Notes under the pieces: model-generated
Seen by the model: the letters and a program-made list of their open reading frames with translations, nothing else
Databases searched by the model: none
Told to the model about the DNA's origin: nothing
Part shown: positions 45,093-52,450 of the stretch, piece after piece
Position numbering within the stretch: position 1 is the stretch's first letter
Layout: each line of letters begins with the position of its first letter
Made by a program: the position numbers and the translations under genes
DNA from: Streptomyces vietnamensis
GTDB lineage: Bacteria; Actinomycetota; Actinomycetes; Streptomycetales; Streptomycetaceae
Direction of reading: 5' to 3'
DNA: 64,000 nt
Assembly: GCF_000830005.1 (NCBI RefSeq)
Contig: NZ_CP010407.1
Coordinates: 8,506,001-8,570,000, forward strand

Positions 45093-45988
45093 AACCTGGT
45101 CGAGCGCGAGGTGGAGCGCCCCGAGCCCGGCGTGGGCGAGGTCCTGGTGCGCGTCCACGCGGCCGGAGTGAACCCCGTCGACTGGAAGACCCGGGCCGGC
45201 GGGGCCCTCATCGAGTGGGGCGCCGTCCCGGCCGTCGGATGGGACGTGTCCGGCACGGTGGAGGCCGTGGGCCCCGGCGTGGGGATCTTCCGCCCCGGCG
45301 ACGAGGTCTTCGGCATGCCGCTGTTCCCGGAGCAGGCCGGCGGATACGCCCAATACGTGGTGTCCCCGGCACGGCACCTCGCCCCCAAGCCCGCCTCCCT
45401 GACCCACGTGGAGGCCGCGGCGCTGCCGCTCGCCGCGCTCACCGCCTGGCAGGCCCTCGTCGACGCGGCCGACGTCCGCCCCGGGAGCGGGTGCCGGTGC
45501 ACGCGGCGGCCGGGGGAGTGGGGCACCTCGCCGTGCAGATCGCCAAGGCCCGTGGCGCGTACGTCATCGGCACGGCGAGCGCGGGCAAGCACGAGCTCGT
45601 GCGGGAGCTGGGCGCGGACGAGGTCGTCGACTACCGCGAGACCCGCTTCGAGGACGTCGTCTCCGACGTGGACGTCGTCCTGGACGGCATCGGCGGAGAG
45701 ACGGCCGAGCGTTCCCTGGAGGTGCTCCGCGCCGGGGGCAGGCTGATCACCCTGCCGGGACCGGACGACGTCTCCGCCGCGCGTGCCGGTGTGCGGGACG
45801 GGGTGCGGGCGATCTGGGTCCTGGTGGAGCCCGACCACCTCGGCCTGCGAGAGATCGCGGCTCTGGTGGAGCAGGGGAAGCTGAGGCCGGTGGTCGATGT
45901 CGTCGTGCCGCTCGCCGAGGCGGCGAAGGCCCACGTGATCGGCGAGCGGGGCCGTACCACGGGCAAGATCGTCCTGACGGTCGCCTGA
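45093..45988 (+). pseudogene. Medium-chain dehydrogenase/quinone oxidoreductase, 5'-truncated and frameshifted
   Basis: NADPH:quinone-oxidoreductase-like MDR protein missing its first ~20 residues at the deletion junction. Blocks: NLVEREVERPEPGVGEVLVR, VHAAGVNPVDWKTRAGG, VGWDVSGTVEAVGPGV, YAQYVVSPARHLAPKPASL, then in another frame VHAAAGGVGHLAVQIAKARG (cofactor motif AxxGxxG), ELGADEVVDYRE and VIGERGRTTGKIVLTVA to 45988. The frames rejoin if one G is added to the run at ~45483 (R-P-G-E-R-V-P-V-H). Lacking both an intact start and frame, it is probably silent. Confidence 0.8.
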
Positions 45989-46107
45989 GCGACGGGCCGC
46001 GGTGCGCCCGCGACGCCGCCGCCGGGGGCTCACGGAGCCGCTGCCCGGTGCGACGAGGCCGCGGGCAGAATGACCGGCGGTACGTCCCCCACCCGGAAGG
46101 CACTCCG

Positions 46108-46875
46108 ATGAAACTGTCCGCTTCTGGCCGCCGTGTTCTCGTCAGTGGTGCCTCCCGGGGGCTGGGCAGGGCGGTCGCCCAGGCGTTCGCGGCCAACGGC
46201 GACCGGGTCGCCGTCCACTTCGGCTCGCGCGCCGAAGAGGCCCGCGTCACCCTCGAATCCCTGTCCGGAACGGGCCACACCCTGGTCGGAGGCGACCTCG
46301 CGGACCCGGCGGGGGCCGTGACCGTGGTCGACACGGCGTCCGAGGCGCTCGGCGGGATCGACGTACTGGTCAACAACGCGGCGGTGAACCTCCGCCACCC
46401 CCTCCCCGAGACCCCGTACGAGGAGTGGGTGGCGGTCTGGCAGCAGCACGTGTCCGTGAACCTGCTCGCCGCCGCCAACCTGAGCCATCTCGCGGCCCGG
46501 CGGATGATCGACCAGGGTTCGGGCGGCCGCATCGTGAACATCGGCTCCCGGGGGGCCTTCCGCGGCGAACCCGACCACCCGGCCTACGGAGCGACCAAGG
46601 CCGCCGTCCACGCGCTCGGCCAGTCCCTCGCGGTCTCGCTCGCCCCGTACGGGATCGCCGTCGCCTCGGTCGCGCCCGGGTTCTTCGCCACCGAGCGGGT
46701 CTCGTCCCGCCTGGAAGGAGCCGAGGGAGCCGCGATCCGTGCCCAGAGCCCGTTCGACCGGGTGGCCGAGCCCGCCGAGATCGCGGCGGCCGTCCTGTGG
46801 CTCGCGTCCCCCGCGGCGGAATGGTCGTCGGGAACGATCCTCGACCTCAACGGGGCGTCGCACCTCCGTAGCTGA
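46108..46875 (+). CDS. SDR-family oxidoreductase
   Basis: A 255-aa short-chain dehydrogenase. The cofactor motif is VLVSGASRGLGRAVAQAF (TGxxxGxG-like, ~10-27), then NNAAVNL (~88), the catalytic Ser in RIVNIGSRGAFRGE (~140) and YGATKAAVHA with the Y-x-x-x-K pair (~157). It ends in the usual SSGTILDLNGASH. NAD(P)-dependent; the His in HFGSRAEEAR suggests NADP binding, though this is weak. It stands alone between the MDR pseudogene and the hemerythrin gene; substrate unknown. Confidence 0.9.
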   Translation: MKLSASGRRVLVSGASRGLGRAVAQAFAANGDRVAVHFGSRAEEARVTLESLSGTGHTLVGGDLADPAGAVTVVDTASEALGGIDVLVNNAAVNLRHPLPETPYEEWVAVWQQHVSVNLLAAANLSHLAARRMIDQGSGGRIVNIGSRGAFRGEPDHPAYGATKAAVHALGQSLAVSLAPYGIAVASVAPGFFATERVSSRLEGAEGAAIRAQSPFDRVAEPAEIAAAVLWLASPAAEWSSGTILDLNGASHLRS

Positions 46876-46966
46876 CCCCGCGGTGATTGTGCCGCCCATG
46901 GAGGGGTAGCCGGGGAGTTCAGATGCGTTCCGACCGTGTTCGCGTGGACGAACGAGGAGGACGACG

Positions 46967-47470
46967 GTGAACACCCGTACGGCAGAACAGGAAGACGTCG
47001 TGGCGGTCATCCTCAAGGATCACCGCACCATGGAGGACCTCTTCCGGCGCATGCGCAGCGTCGAGGCCGACCGCGCCGCCGCACTGAAGGAGTTCGCGGC
47101 ATTGCTCATCGCGCACGGCGAGGCCGAGGAAGCCGAGGTCTACGGAGCGCTCAAGCGCTTCAAGGGCGTGGACGACGAGGAAGTGGAGCACGGCGCCGAG
47201 GAGCACGCCGAGGGCAACGAGGCTCTCCTGAAGCTGCTCGAGGTGGAGGACGTCGGGTCCGAGGAGTGGGACACCCGCCTGGAGGAGCTGGTGAAGGCGG
47301 TCGATCACCACCTGGACGAGGAAGAGCGGACGATCCTCAACGGTGCCAGGGAGAGCGTCTCCGACGAGCGCCGGGCCGAGCTGGGCAGGGCGTTCCTGGA
47401 AGAGCGCGCGAAGCAACTGGCCTCGGACTGCGGCAGCCCGGAGAACGTGCGCGCGATCGTCCACGGATGA
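46967..47470 (+). CDS. Hemerythrin HHE-domain protein
   Basis: A 167-aa helical protein, GTG 46967 behind GAGGAGG. Metal ligands of the HHE cation-binding fold: His in VILKDHRTMEDLFRRM (~19), H-x-x-x-E in LLIAHGEAEEAEVYGAL (~49-53), H-x-x-x-x-x-H region in VEHGAEEHAEGNEALL (~74-80) and the H-H-x-x-x-E-E-x of VDHHLDEEERTILNG (~113). Actinobacterial HHE proteins bind a di-iron centre and are linked to oxidative or nitrosative stress and to catalase modulation. It ends 30 bp before a bidirectional terminator. Confidence 0.9.
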   Translation: MNTRTAEQEDVVAVILKDHRTMEDLFRRMRSVEADRAAALKEFAALLIAHGEAEEAEVYGALKRFKGVDDEEVEHGAEEHAEGNEALLKLLEVEDVGSEEWDTRLEELVKAVDHHLDEEERTILNGARESVSDERRAELGRAFLEERAKQLASDCGSPENVRAIVHG

Positions 47471-47500
47471 CGGCGCTCCCGAAGCCAGGGCGGTGAGGCC

Positions 47501-47540
47501 GGTGTGGGCGCAGGGCCCGTCTTGGCCCTGTGCCCACACC
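47501..47540. terminator. Bidirectional terminator between convergent genes
   Basis: GGTGTGGGCGCAGGGCC (47501-47517) pairs with GGCCCTGTGCCCACACC (47524-47540) with one G-T mismatch and a 6-base loop. It lies between the hemerythrin gene (plus) and the phosphatase gene (minus), whose stops are 102 bp apart. Confidence 0.85.
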
Positions 47541-47572
47541 GCCCGTGCGGTGCGTCCGGTGCGATGTCCGCT

Positions 47573-49291
47573 TCAGTCCACCCGGATCGCCAGCACGCAC
47601 GCGTCGTCCCCGTGGCCCGCGAGTTCCAGGTCGGCGACCAGCGCGTCGATCAGCGCTTGCGGTTCGCGCGTGGACGACGACGTCACCGCCTGCGTCAGCC
47701 GGTCGATGCCGACGGCCAGGTCCTCGTCCCGGCGCTCGACCATACCGTCGGTGTACAGCACCAGCAGATCGCCCGGGCGCAACGGCGTCGACGTGGTCTC
47801 GTACGCGTAACCCGGCAGGGCGCCGAGAAGCGGGCCGCGGACCTCGGCGCCGAGTGGCTCCGCGCCTCCGTCACGCAGCAGCAGCGGGGCCGGATGGCCG
47901 GCGCAGGCCCAGTGCAGGATCTTGTCCCGGTCGATGTGCCCGGCCACCACGGTGGCCGTCTGCCCGGCCGGGTCGCTGCACACCAGCTCGTTCAGCCAGG
48001 TGGTGATTTCGCCGGCGGACGCCCCCGTCTGCGCCAGCCCGGCCAAGGCGTGCCGCTGCTGTGCCATCCGGGCCACGGCGTCCAGACCGTGCCCCGACGC
48101 GTCGCCGATCGCCACAAGCACCCGGCCGTCCGGCAGCAGACGGCATTTGTACCAGTCGCCACCCACCGCCGAGTCCGGCTCGGCCGGGCGGTACGACGCC
48201 GCCACCGTCAGGCCGACGGCGGCGAGCGCCTCCGAGTACGTGGGAAGGAGAGCCTCGCGCAGCGCGTCCGCGACCTGGCGCTCGGCCTCGGTCTGCCGTC
48301 GCAGCCGATCCGATTCCCGCTCCGTCTCGGCCAGGCGCCGCCGACTGCGGATCTGCGGTGTGAGATCGCGGGCCACCAGATTGATCGCCCACGGCCTGCC
48401 GTCCGTCCCCGCCACCGGCCGCCCCAGCAGGTCAAGTGTGCGCACCTCGCCGAGAACGAGGAAACGAATCCTGGTCCAAGCGGGCTCCTCGCCCGCGAGG
48501 ACCGAGGACAGGAACTCGGAGAACGCCGTCAGATCGTCCGCCAGCAGTGCGTCGCACAGCTGCTCCAGCGACCACGGCATGCGCACGTCCGCGTGGAAGA
48601 TCCGGGTGAGCCCCTCCGACCACGTCACCGTTCCCGACAGCAGGTCCCAGTTTCCCCACCCCATGGACGCCAGGTACTGCGCGTCGATGGTCAGCACGTC
48701 CGCCGGGCTCCCCACGGGTCGCCACGTGGCCAGGACCTGCTCGCCGCACCGGGCGGCGGAGTACAGCAGGGGAGCCCGATGGATTCTCCCGAGGCGCTGC
48801 TCCGTGTAGTCGACCACGCGCCCGTCGAGGGGCCTGCCGGAGTCCGCCACCTCGGTGAGGGCCGCCAGCAGTCCGGAGTGCGCGGCGCCGGGCCGCGCCT
48901 CCAGGAACCGCTGGCCGACCTGTCGGTCCGGAGCCTCCAGCCAGTCCGCCGACCGCACGCGGTTGCCGGCCACGATCCGGAAGTCCAGAACGACCCCTGC
49001 CTCGTCCGACACGGGCTCCAGGAGCACGGCCGAACCCGGGATCGCCGGGAGCACCGTACACACCCCGCTGCCGTCCGGGTCGTGCGTACTGCACAGACAC
49101 GGCGAGATCCCATCGGTCTCGGCCTTGGGCGGCAGGACGGACAGGGACTGCAACGGCGACGCCAGGGCCGTACCGCCCGGCCCGTCCCCTGGACCCTCCG
49201 AGGTGCGACGCACCGCGGCGCGCAGGGACGAGACCTCGCGGCCGATCATGCCCTTGAGGGCGTCGGCGGTGTCGGGCAGGGGAAAATTCAT
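47573..49291 (-). CDS. SpoIIE-type PP2C phosphatase with PAS-like sensor region
   Basis: A 572-aa signalling protein. Residues ~75-330 carry two PAS-like segments: one around AVLLEPVSDEAGVVLDFRIV, the other around ASMGWGNWDLLSGTVTWSEG with FHADVRMPWSLEQL and a PAC-like RTLDLLGRPVAGTDGRPW. A coiled-coil linker (RRLAETERESDRLRRQTEAERQ-like) follows. Then comes the PPM/SpoIIE domain: ALLPTYSEALAAVGLTVAAS, the metal-site aspartates in VGGDWYKCRLLPDGRVLVAI and GDASGHGLDAVARM, AGHPAPLLLRDGG, VLYTDGMVERRDEDL, and the final HGDDACVLAIRVD. Such enzymes dephosphorylate anti-sigma-factor antagonists and activate stress sigma factors in Streptomyces. No HATPase or STAS gene is adjacent. Confidence 0.92.
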   Translation of the reverse strand: MNFPLPDTADALKGMIGREVSSLRAAVRRTSEGPGDGPGGTALASPLQSLSVLPPKAETDGISPCLCSTHDPDGSGVCTVLPAIPGSAVLLEPVSDEAGVVLDFRIVAGNRVRSADWLEAPDRQVGQRFLEARPGAAHSGLLAALTEVADSGRPLDGRVVDYTEQRLGRIHRAPLLYSAARCGEQVLATWRPVGSPADVLTIDAQYLASMGWGNWDLLSGTVTWSEGLTRIFHADVRMPWSLEQLCDALLADDLTAFSEFLSSVLAGEEPAWTRIRFLVLGEVRTLDLLGRPVAGTDGRPWAINLVARDLTPQIRSRRRLAETERESDRLRRQTEAERQVADALREALLPTYSEALAAVGLTVAASYRPAEPDSAVGGDWYKCRLLPDGRVLVAIGDASGHGLDAVARMAQQRHALAGLAQTGASAGEITTWLNELVCSDPAGQTATVVAGHIDRDKILHWACAGHPAPLLLRDGGAEPLGAEVRGPLLGALPGYAYETTSTPLRPGDLLVLYTDGMVERRDEDLAVGIDRLTQAVTSSSTREPQALIDALVADLELAGHGDDACVLAIRVD

Positions 49292-49393
49292 TCTCGCCTC
49301 CGCGAACCACGACGCGCCGTTCCCCGAGGACCGGCGACGCGTCGCCCTTCTCGGCCGGCCGTTCGACCTCGCACCGGGGGAAGGGGGGCGGTG

Positions 49394-49450
49394 CTAGTCC
49401 ACCATCGTGTCCTTGACGTTCTTGGCCCGCATCTTCTGCTCACCCGACAC
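49394..49450 (-). pseudogene. CsbD-like remnant with internal deletion
   Basis: GTG 49448-49450 behind AGGAGAGGAG encodes only 18 residues: V-S-G-E-Q-K-M-R-A-K followed by N-V-K-D-T-M-V-D and TAG. The first ten look like the start, and the last eight like the end, of a CsbD-family general-stress protein (normally ~55-65 aa). The most economical reading is an in-frame internal deletion. A genuine 18-residue peptide cannot be excluded because start, ribosome site and stop are intact. Confidence 0.4.
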
Positions 49451-49700
49451 GGCGCCGCTCCTCTCCTGCGTCTTCGCTCGCTGTATCGGCGGCTAGCCGT
49501 TTCCCCGCCCCGCAAACATGCCGTCGACGGCGAAGGAGGGGCGAGGTCGCGCCGTGGTGGTCGGTCGCCTCCTCGTGGAGTCGACGATGGACACCTCCAG
49601 CTTCCGCGGCAGCCGCGCGAGCCGGCGGCGCCGCTCCCGCCGGCGCGCACGCGTCGGCGTGGCACCAGGGCTACGGCGGCCGCCCTCGCGAAGGGCCGAC
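49451..49700 (+). other. Gene-free stretch upstream of hydrolase fragment
   Basis: Both strands are open for long stretches but translations are Arg/Ser/Pro-rich without family character. Any original signal peptide of the following hydrolase fragment would have been here; none is convincing. Confidence 0.35.
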
Positions 49701-50022
49701 GTGAAACCGCGCTTGGTGTTCTCCGCCTCGGGAACCATTCACCTGAAGCAGTACACCCGGCAGACACCTCGCTGGCAGCGCTGCGAGGCCGAGGCGCCGG
49801 CGGACTTCGAGTGCGCGACGCTCAAGGTGCCGCTCGACTACTCCCGGCCGGGCGGCCGGACGCTCGACGTCGCCGTGTCCCGGATCAAGGCGACCAGACC
49901 CCAGAAGCGGCGCGGTGTCCTGCTGCTCGACCCCGGCGGGCCCGGCGGGCCGGACCTTGACGTGCCGCTCTACATGGCCTCGGAGCTGCCGGCCGAGGTG
50001 AAGGAGCGGTACGACCTCGGCC
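49701..50022 (+). pseudogene. TAP-like alpha/beta hydrolase, N-terminal fragment
   Basis: From about GTG 49701 the frame reads the N-terminus of a secreted tripeptidyl-aminopeptidase-like alpha/beta hydrolase: RWQRCEAEAPADFECATLKV (residues ~26-45), PLDYSRPGGRTLDVAVSRIK, KRRGVLLLDPGGPGGPDLD (the oxyanion G-G-P-G-G block), YMASELPAEVKERYDL. At ~50020 it breaks off, before the nucleophile elbow, and continues into integrase sequence. About 80 percent of the enzyme is missing. The join marks one end of a deletion that also removed the integrase 5' half. Confidence 0.75.
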
Positions 50023-50025
50023 TGC

Positions 50026-50886
50026 GTGCCGAACCCGACCCAGGTGGCTCGCCTGCTGACCGCTGTGGGCAAACAACGGGGACGTGGCCCGCACCTTGAG
50101 GCGTTCTTCGGCTGCATGTACTACGCGGCCATGCGTCCGGCGGAGGTCATCCACCTGCAGATCTCACGGTGCCATCTGCCGAAGACGGGCTGGGGCATGC
50201 TCAACCTGAGCGGAGGTGTCGTCACGGCCGGCAAGGAGTGGACGGACGATGGCGCGGTCCACGAAGTGCACTCCTTGAAGCGGCGAGCCGTCAAGGCCAC
50301 ACGTCCCGTGCCGATACCGCCGTCGTTCGTGCACACACTGCGAAAACACGTCGATCGCTTCGGCGTTGCGCCCGATGGCCGAGTGTTTCGCAATGCGGCC
50401 GGCGGCTACGTTGACGCAGCGGCCCATGGCAAGACGTGGGAGCGGGCGCGCAAGAAGGTCCTGGCTCCCCATGAGCAGCCGACGCTCCTCGCCAAGAGGC
50501 CCTATGACCTCCGGCACGCCGGGATCTCGTTCTGGCTGCACTCCGGCGTGGATCCTGCCGAATGCGCGCGCCGGGCCGGCCAGAGCATCCAAGTGCTCTT
50601 CCAGTACTACGCCAAGTTCCTGGACGGTCTTCAGGAGCATTCCAACCGGCTCATCGAGGAGTCGATGCAGGAGTGGAGCCGGCGCAGCGGGACAGCAGCC
50701 CCAAGGGCTGAGCCGCAATCTGGCCCGTGTATGGCCCGGAACTGCTGGTCAGGACTGGGATACGGGTGGGATGAACTGGGAGAAGAGGGGTATTTCGACG
50801 CCTCCCCCGCGGGAAGGCTCGAGTGCTCCAAGAAGGCGCCTGACCCGGGGAAACCCCAGGTCAGGCGCCTCTTTTCGTGCCGCTAG
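50026..50886 (+). pseudogene. Tyrosine site-specific integrase, C-terminal half
   Basis: Catalytic half of a phage-type tyrosine recombinase. The box I Arg is in FFGCMYYAAMRPAEVIHLQI (residues ~32-45), a Lys/beta region follows at ~75-90, and the box II H-x-x-R-H-type sequence is KRPYDLRHAGISFWLHSGVD (~160). Further on are ECARRAGQSIQVLFQYYAKF, with the G-Q/H-S and nucleophile Tyr (~190). The N-terminal arm-binding and core-binding domains (~150-200 residues) are gone, replaced by a hydrolase fragment, so it is inactive. Its TAG (50884-50886) overlaps the stop codon of the opposing aldehyde dehydrogenase gene inside the attachment core, the classical arrangement of an integrase abutting its own site. 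Confidence 0.85.
50835..50877 (+). terminator. Intrinsic terminator inside the integrase 3' end
   Basis: GGCGCCTGACC-C-GGGG and CCCC-A-GGTCAGGCGCC flank an AAA loop and are followed by tcttttcgt, a good rho-independent signal for both the integrase remnant and the converging aldehyde dehydrogenase gene. A related hairpin stands left of copy B at 33667. Confidence 0.8.
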
Positions 50887-50937
50887 AAGAACCCGAGCTT
50901 CTTCGGCGAGTAGCTGACCAGCAGATTCTTCGTCTGC
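50883..50937 (-). repeat. Native attachment copy C (3' end of the aldehyde dehydrogenase gene)
   Basis: The last ~18 codons of the intact gene ([18 protein letters not shown] plus TAG), of which ~50 bp are repeated in direct orientation at 4061-4117 (A) and 33722-33775 (B). The left flank is integrase and terminator; the right flank is intact coding sequence, so this is the proximal junction in which the gene was restored after integration. Confidence 0.7.
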
Positions 50938-52406
50938 TGGTAGTGCTCCAGCATCATCTTGTGGGTCTCCCGGCCGATGCCCGACTGCTTATAGCCTCCA
51001 AAAGCACTGTGGGCCGGGTAGGCGTGGTAGCAGTTCGTCCAGACGCGGCCCGCCTGGATCGCGCGGCCCGCGCGGTAGGCGGTGTTCGTGTCGCGGGTCC
51101 AGACGCCGGCGCCGAGGCCGTAGAGCGTGTCGTTGGCCGTGCGGATCGCGTCGTCGAAGTCGGTGAAGGAGGTCACCGCCACCACAGGGCCGAAGATCTC
51201 CTCCTGGAAGATCCGCATGCGGTTGTCGCCCTCGAAGACGGTCGGCTGGACGTAGTAGCCGCCAGCCAACTCGCCTCCGTGCTCCACGATCTGGCCACCC
51301 GTCAGGATCTTCGCTCCCTCCTTCTGGCCGATCTCCAGATACGAGAGGATCTTGCGGAGCTGCTCGGCGGAGGCCTGGGCGCCGATCATCGTGTCCGTGT
51401 CCAGGGGGTGGCCCGGGACGATCTTCTCCGTGCGGGCGACGGCCGCTTCCAGGAACTCGGCGTAGTGGCCGCGCTGGACGAGGGCGCGTGAGGGGCAGGT
51501 GCAGACCTCGCCCTGGTTGAGGGCGAACATCGTGAAGCCTTCGAGGGCCTTGTCGCGGAAGTCGTCGTCCGCCGCCCACACGTCGTCGAAGAAGATGTTG
51601 GGGGACTTCCCGCCGAGTTCGAGGGTGACCGGCTTCAGGTTCTCCGAGGCGTACTGCATGATCAGCCGGCCCGTGGTCGTCTCGCCGGTGAAGGCGATCT
51701 TCGCGACGCGCGGGCTGGACGCCAGCGGCTTGCCGGCCTCCTCGCCGAAGCCGTTGACGATGTTCAGGACGCCCGGCGGCAGCAGGTCCGCGACCAGGCT
51801 CAGCCAGAAGTGCACGGAGGCCGGGGTCTGTTCGGCCGGCTTGAGGACCACCGCGTTCCCGGCGGCCAGCGCCGGGGCCAGCTTCCAGACCGCCATGAGG
51901 ATCGGGAAGTTCCACGGGATGATCTGCGCGACGACGCCCAGCGGCTCGTGGAAGTGGTACGCCACGGTGTCGTCGTCGATCTCGCTCAGCGCGCCCTCCT
52001 GGGCCCGCAGCGCTCCCGCGAAGTAGCGGAAGTGGTCGATGGCGAGCGGGATGTCCGCGGCGAGCGTCTCTCGGACCGGCTTGCCGTTGTCCCACGTTTC
52101 GGCGACCGCCAGTGCCTCGAGGTTGCTTTCCATGCGGTCCGCGATCTTCAGCAGGATCCCCGCCCGCTCCGCCGGTGCCGTCCGCCCCCACGCCGGGGCC
52201 GCCGCGTGCGCCGCGTCCAGGGCGCGTTCCACGTCCTCGGCGGTGCCGCGCGCGACCTCCGTGAAGGGGCGGCCGTCGATCGGGCTGGGGTTCTCGAAGT
52301 AGCGGCCGGCCGCCGGGGCGACGTACTCGCCGCCGATCCAGTGGTCGTACCGGTCCCGGTACGACATGAGTGCGCCCTCGGTACCGGGTGCGGCGTAACG
52401 GGTCAT
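50883..52406 (-). CDS. NAD-dependent aldehyde dehydrogenase (acetaldehyde type, ExaC/Adh-like)
   Basis: A 507-aa enzyme oxidising aldehydes to acids with NAD. The start is ATG 52404-52406, eight bases after GGGAGG. Family features: [20 protein letters not shown] (~155), [19 protein letters not shown] (~240), [14 protein letters not shown] (Glu ~262) and [19 protein letters not shown] with catalytic Cys in G-E-V-C-T (~299). [20 protein letters not shown] and the [18 protein letters not shown] end resemble the ExaC/acetaldehyde dehydrogenase subgroup. Its upstream neighbour is a GAF-domain activator of the AcoR kind, often linked to such enzymes. Its 3' end served as an integration target. Confidence 0.95.
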   Translation of the reverse strand: MTRYAAPGTEGALMSYRDRYDHWIGGEYVAPAAGRYFENPSPIDGRPFTEVARGTAEDVERALDAAHAAAPAWGRTAPAERAGILLKIADRMESNLEALAVAETWDNGKPVRETLAADIPLAIDHFRYFAGALRAQEGALSEIDDDTVAYHFHEPLGVVAQIIPWNFPILMAVWKLAPALAAGNAVVLKPAEQTPASVHFWLSLVADLLPPGVLNIVNGFGEEAGKPLASSPRVAKIAFTGETTTGRLIMQYASENLKPVTLELGGKSPNIFFDDVWAADDDFRDKALEGFTMFALNQGEVCTCPSRALVQRGHYAEFLEAAVARTEKIVPGHPLDTDTMIGAQASAEQLRKILSYLEIGQKEGAKILTGGQIVEHGGELAGGYYVQPTVFEGDNRMRIFQEEIFGPVVAVTSFTDFDDAIRTANDTLYGLGAGVWTRDTNTAYRAGRAIQAGRVWTNCYHAYPAHSAFGGYKQSGIGRETHKMMLEHYQQTKNLLVSYSPKKLGFF

Positions 52407-52450
52407 GGGCATGGCCTCCCTGGGACGCGCCGGCCGTCCCTGGCCGGCGT

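Noticed and set aside
4058..50937. Attachment site in a tRNA gene
   Set aside because: No tRNA-like cloverleaf was seen near any of the three repeats; the repeated sequence is the end of a protein-coding gene.
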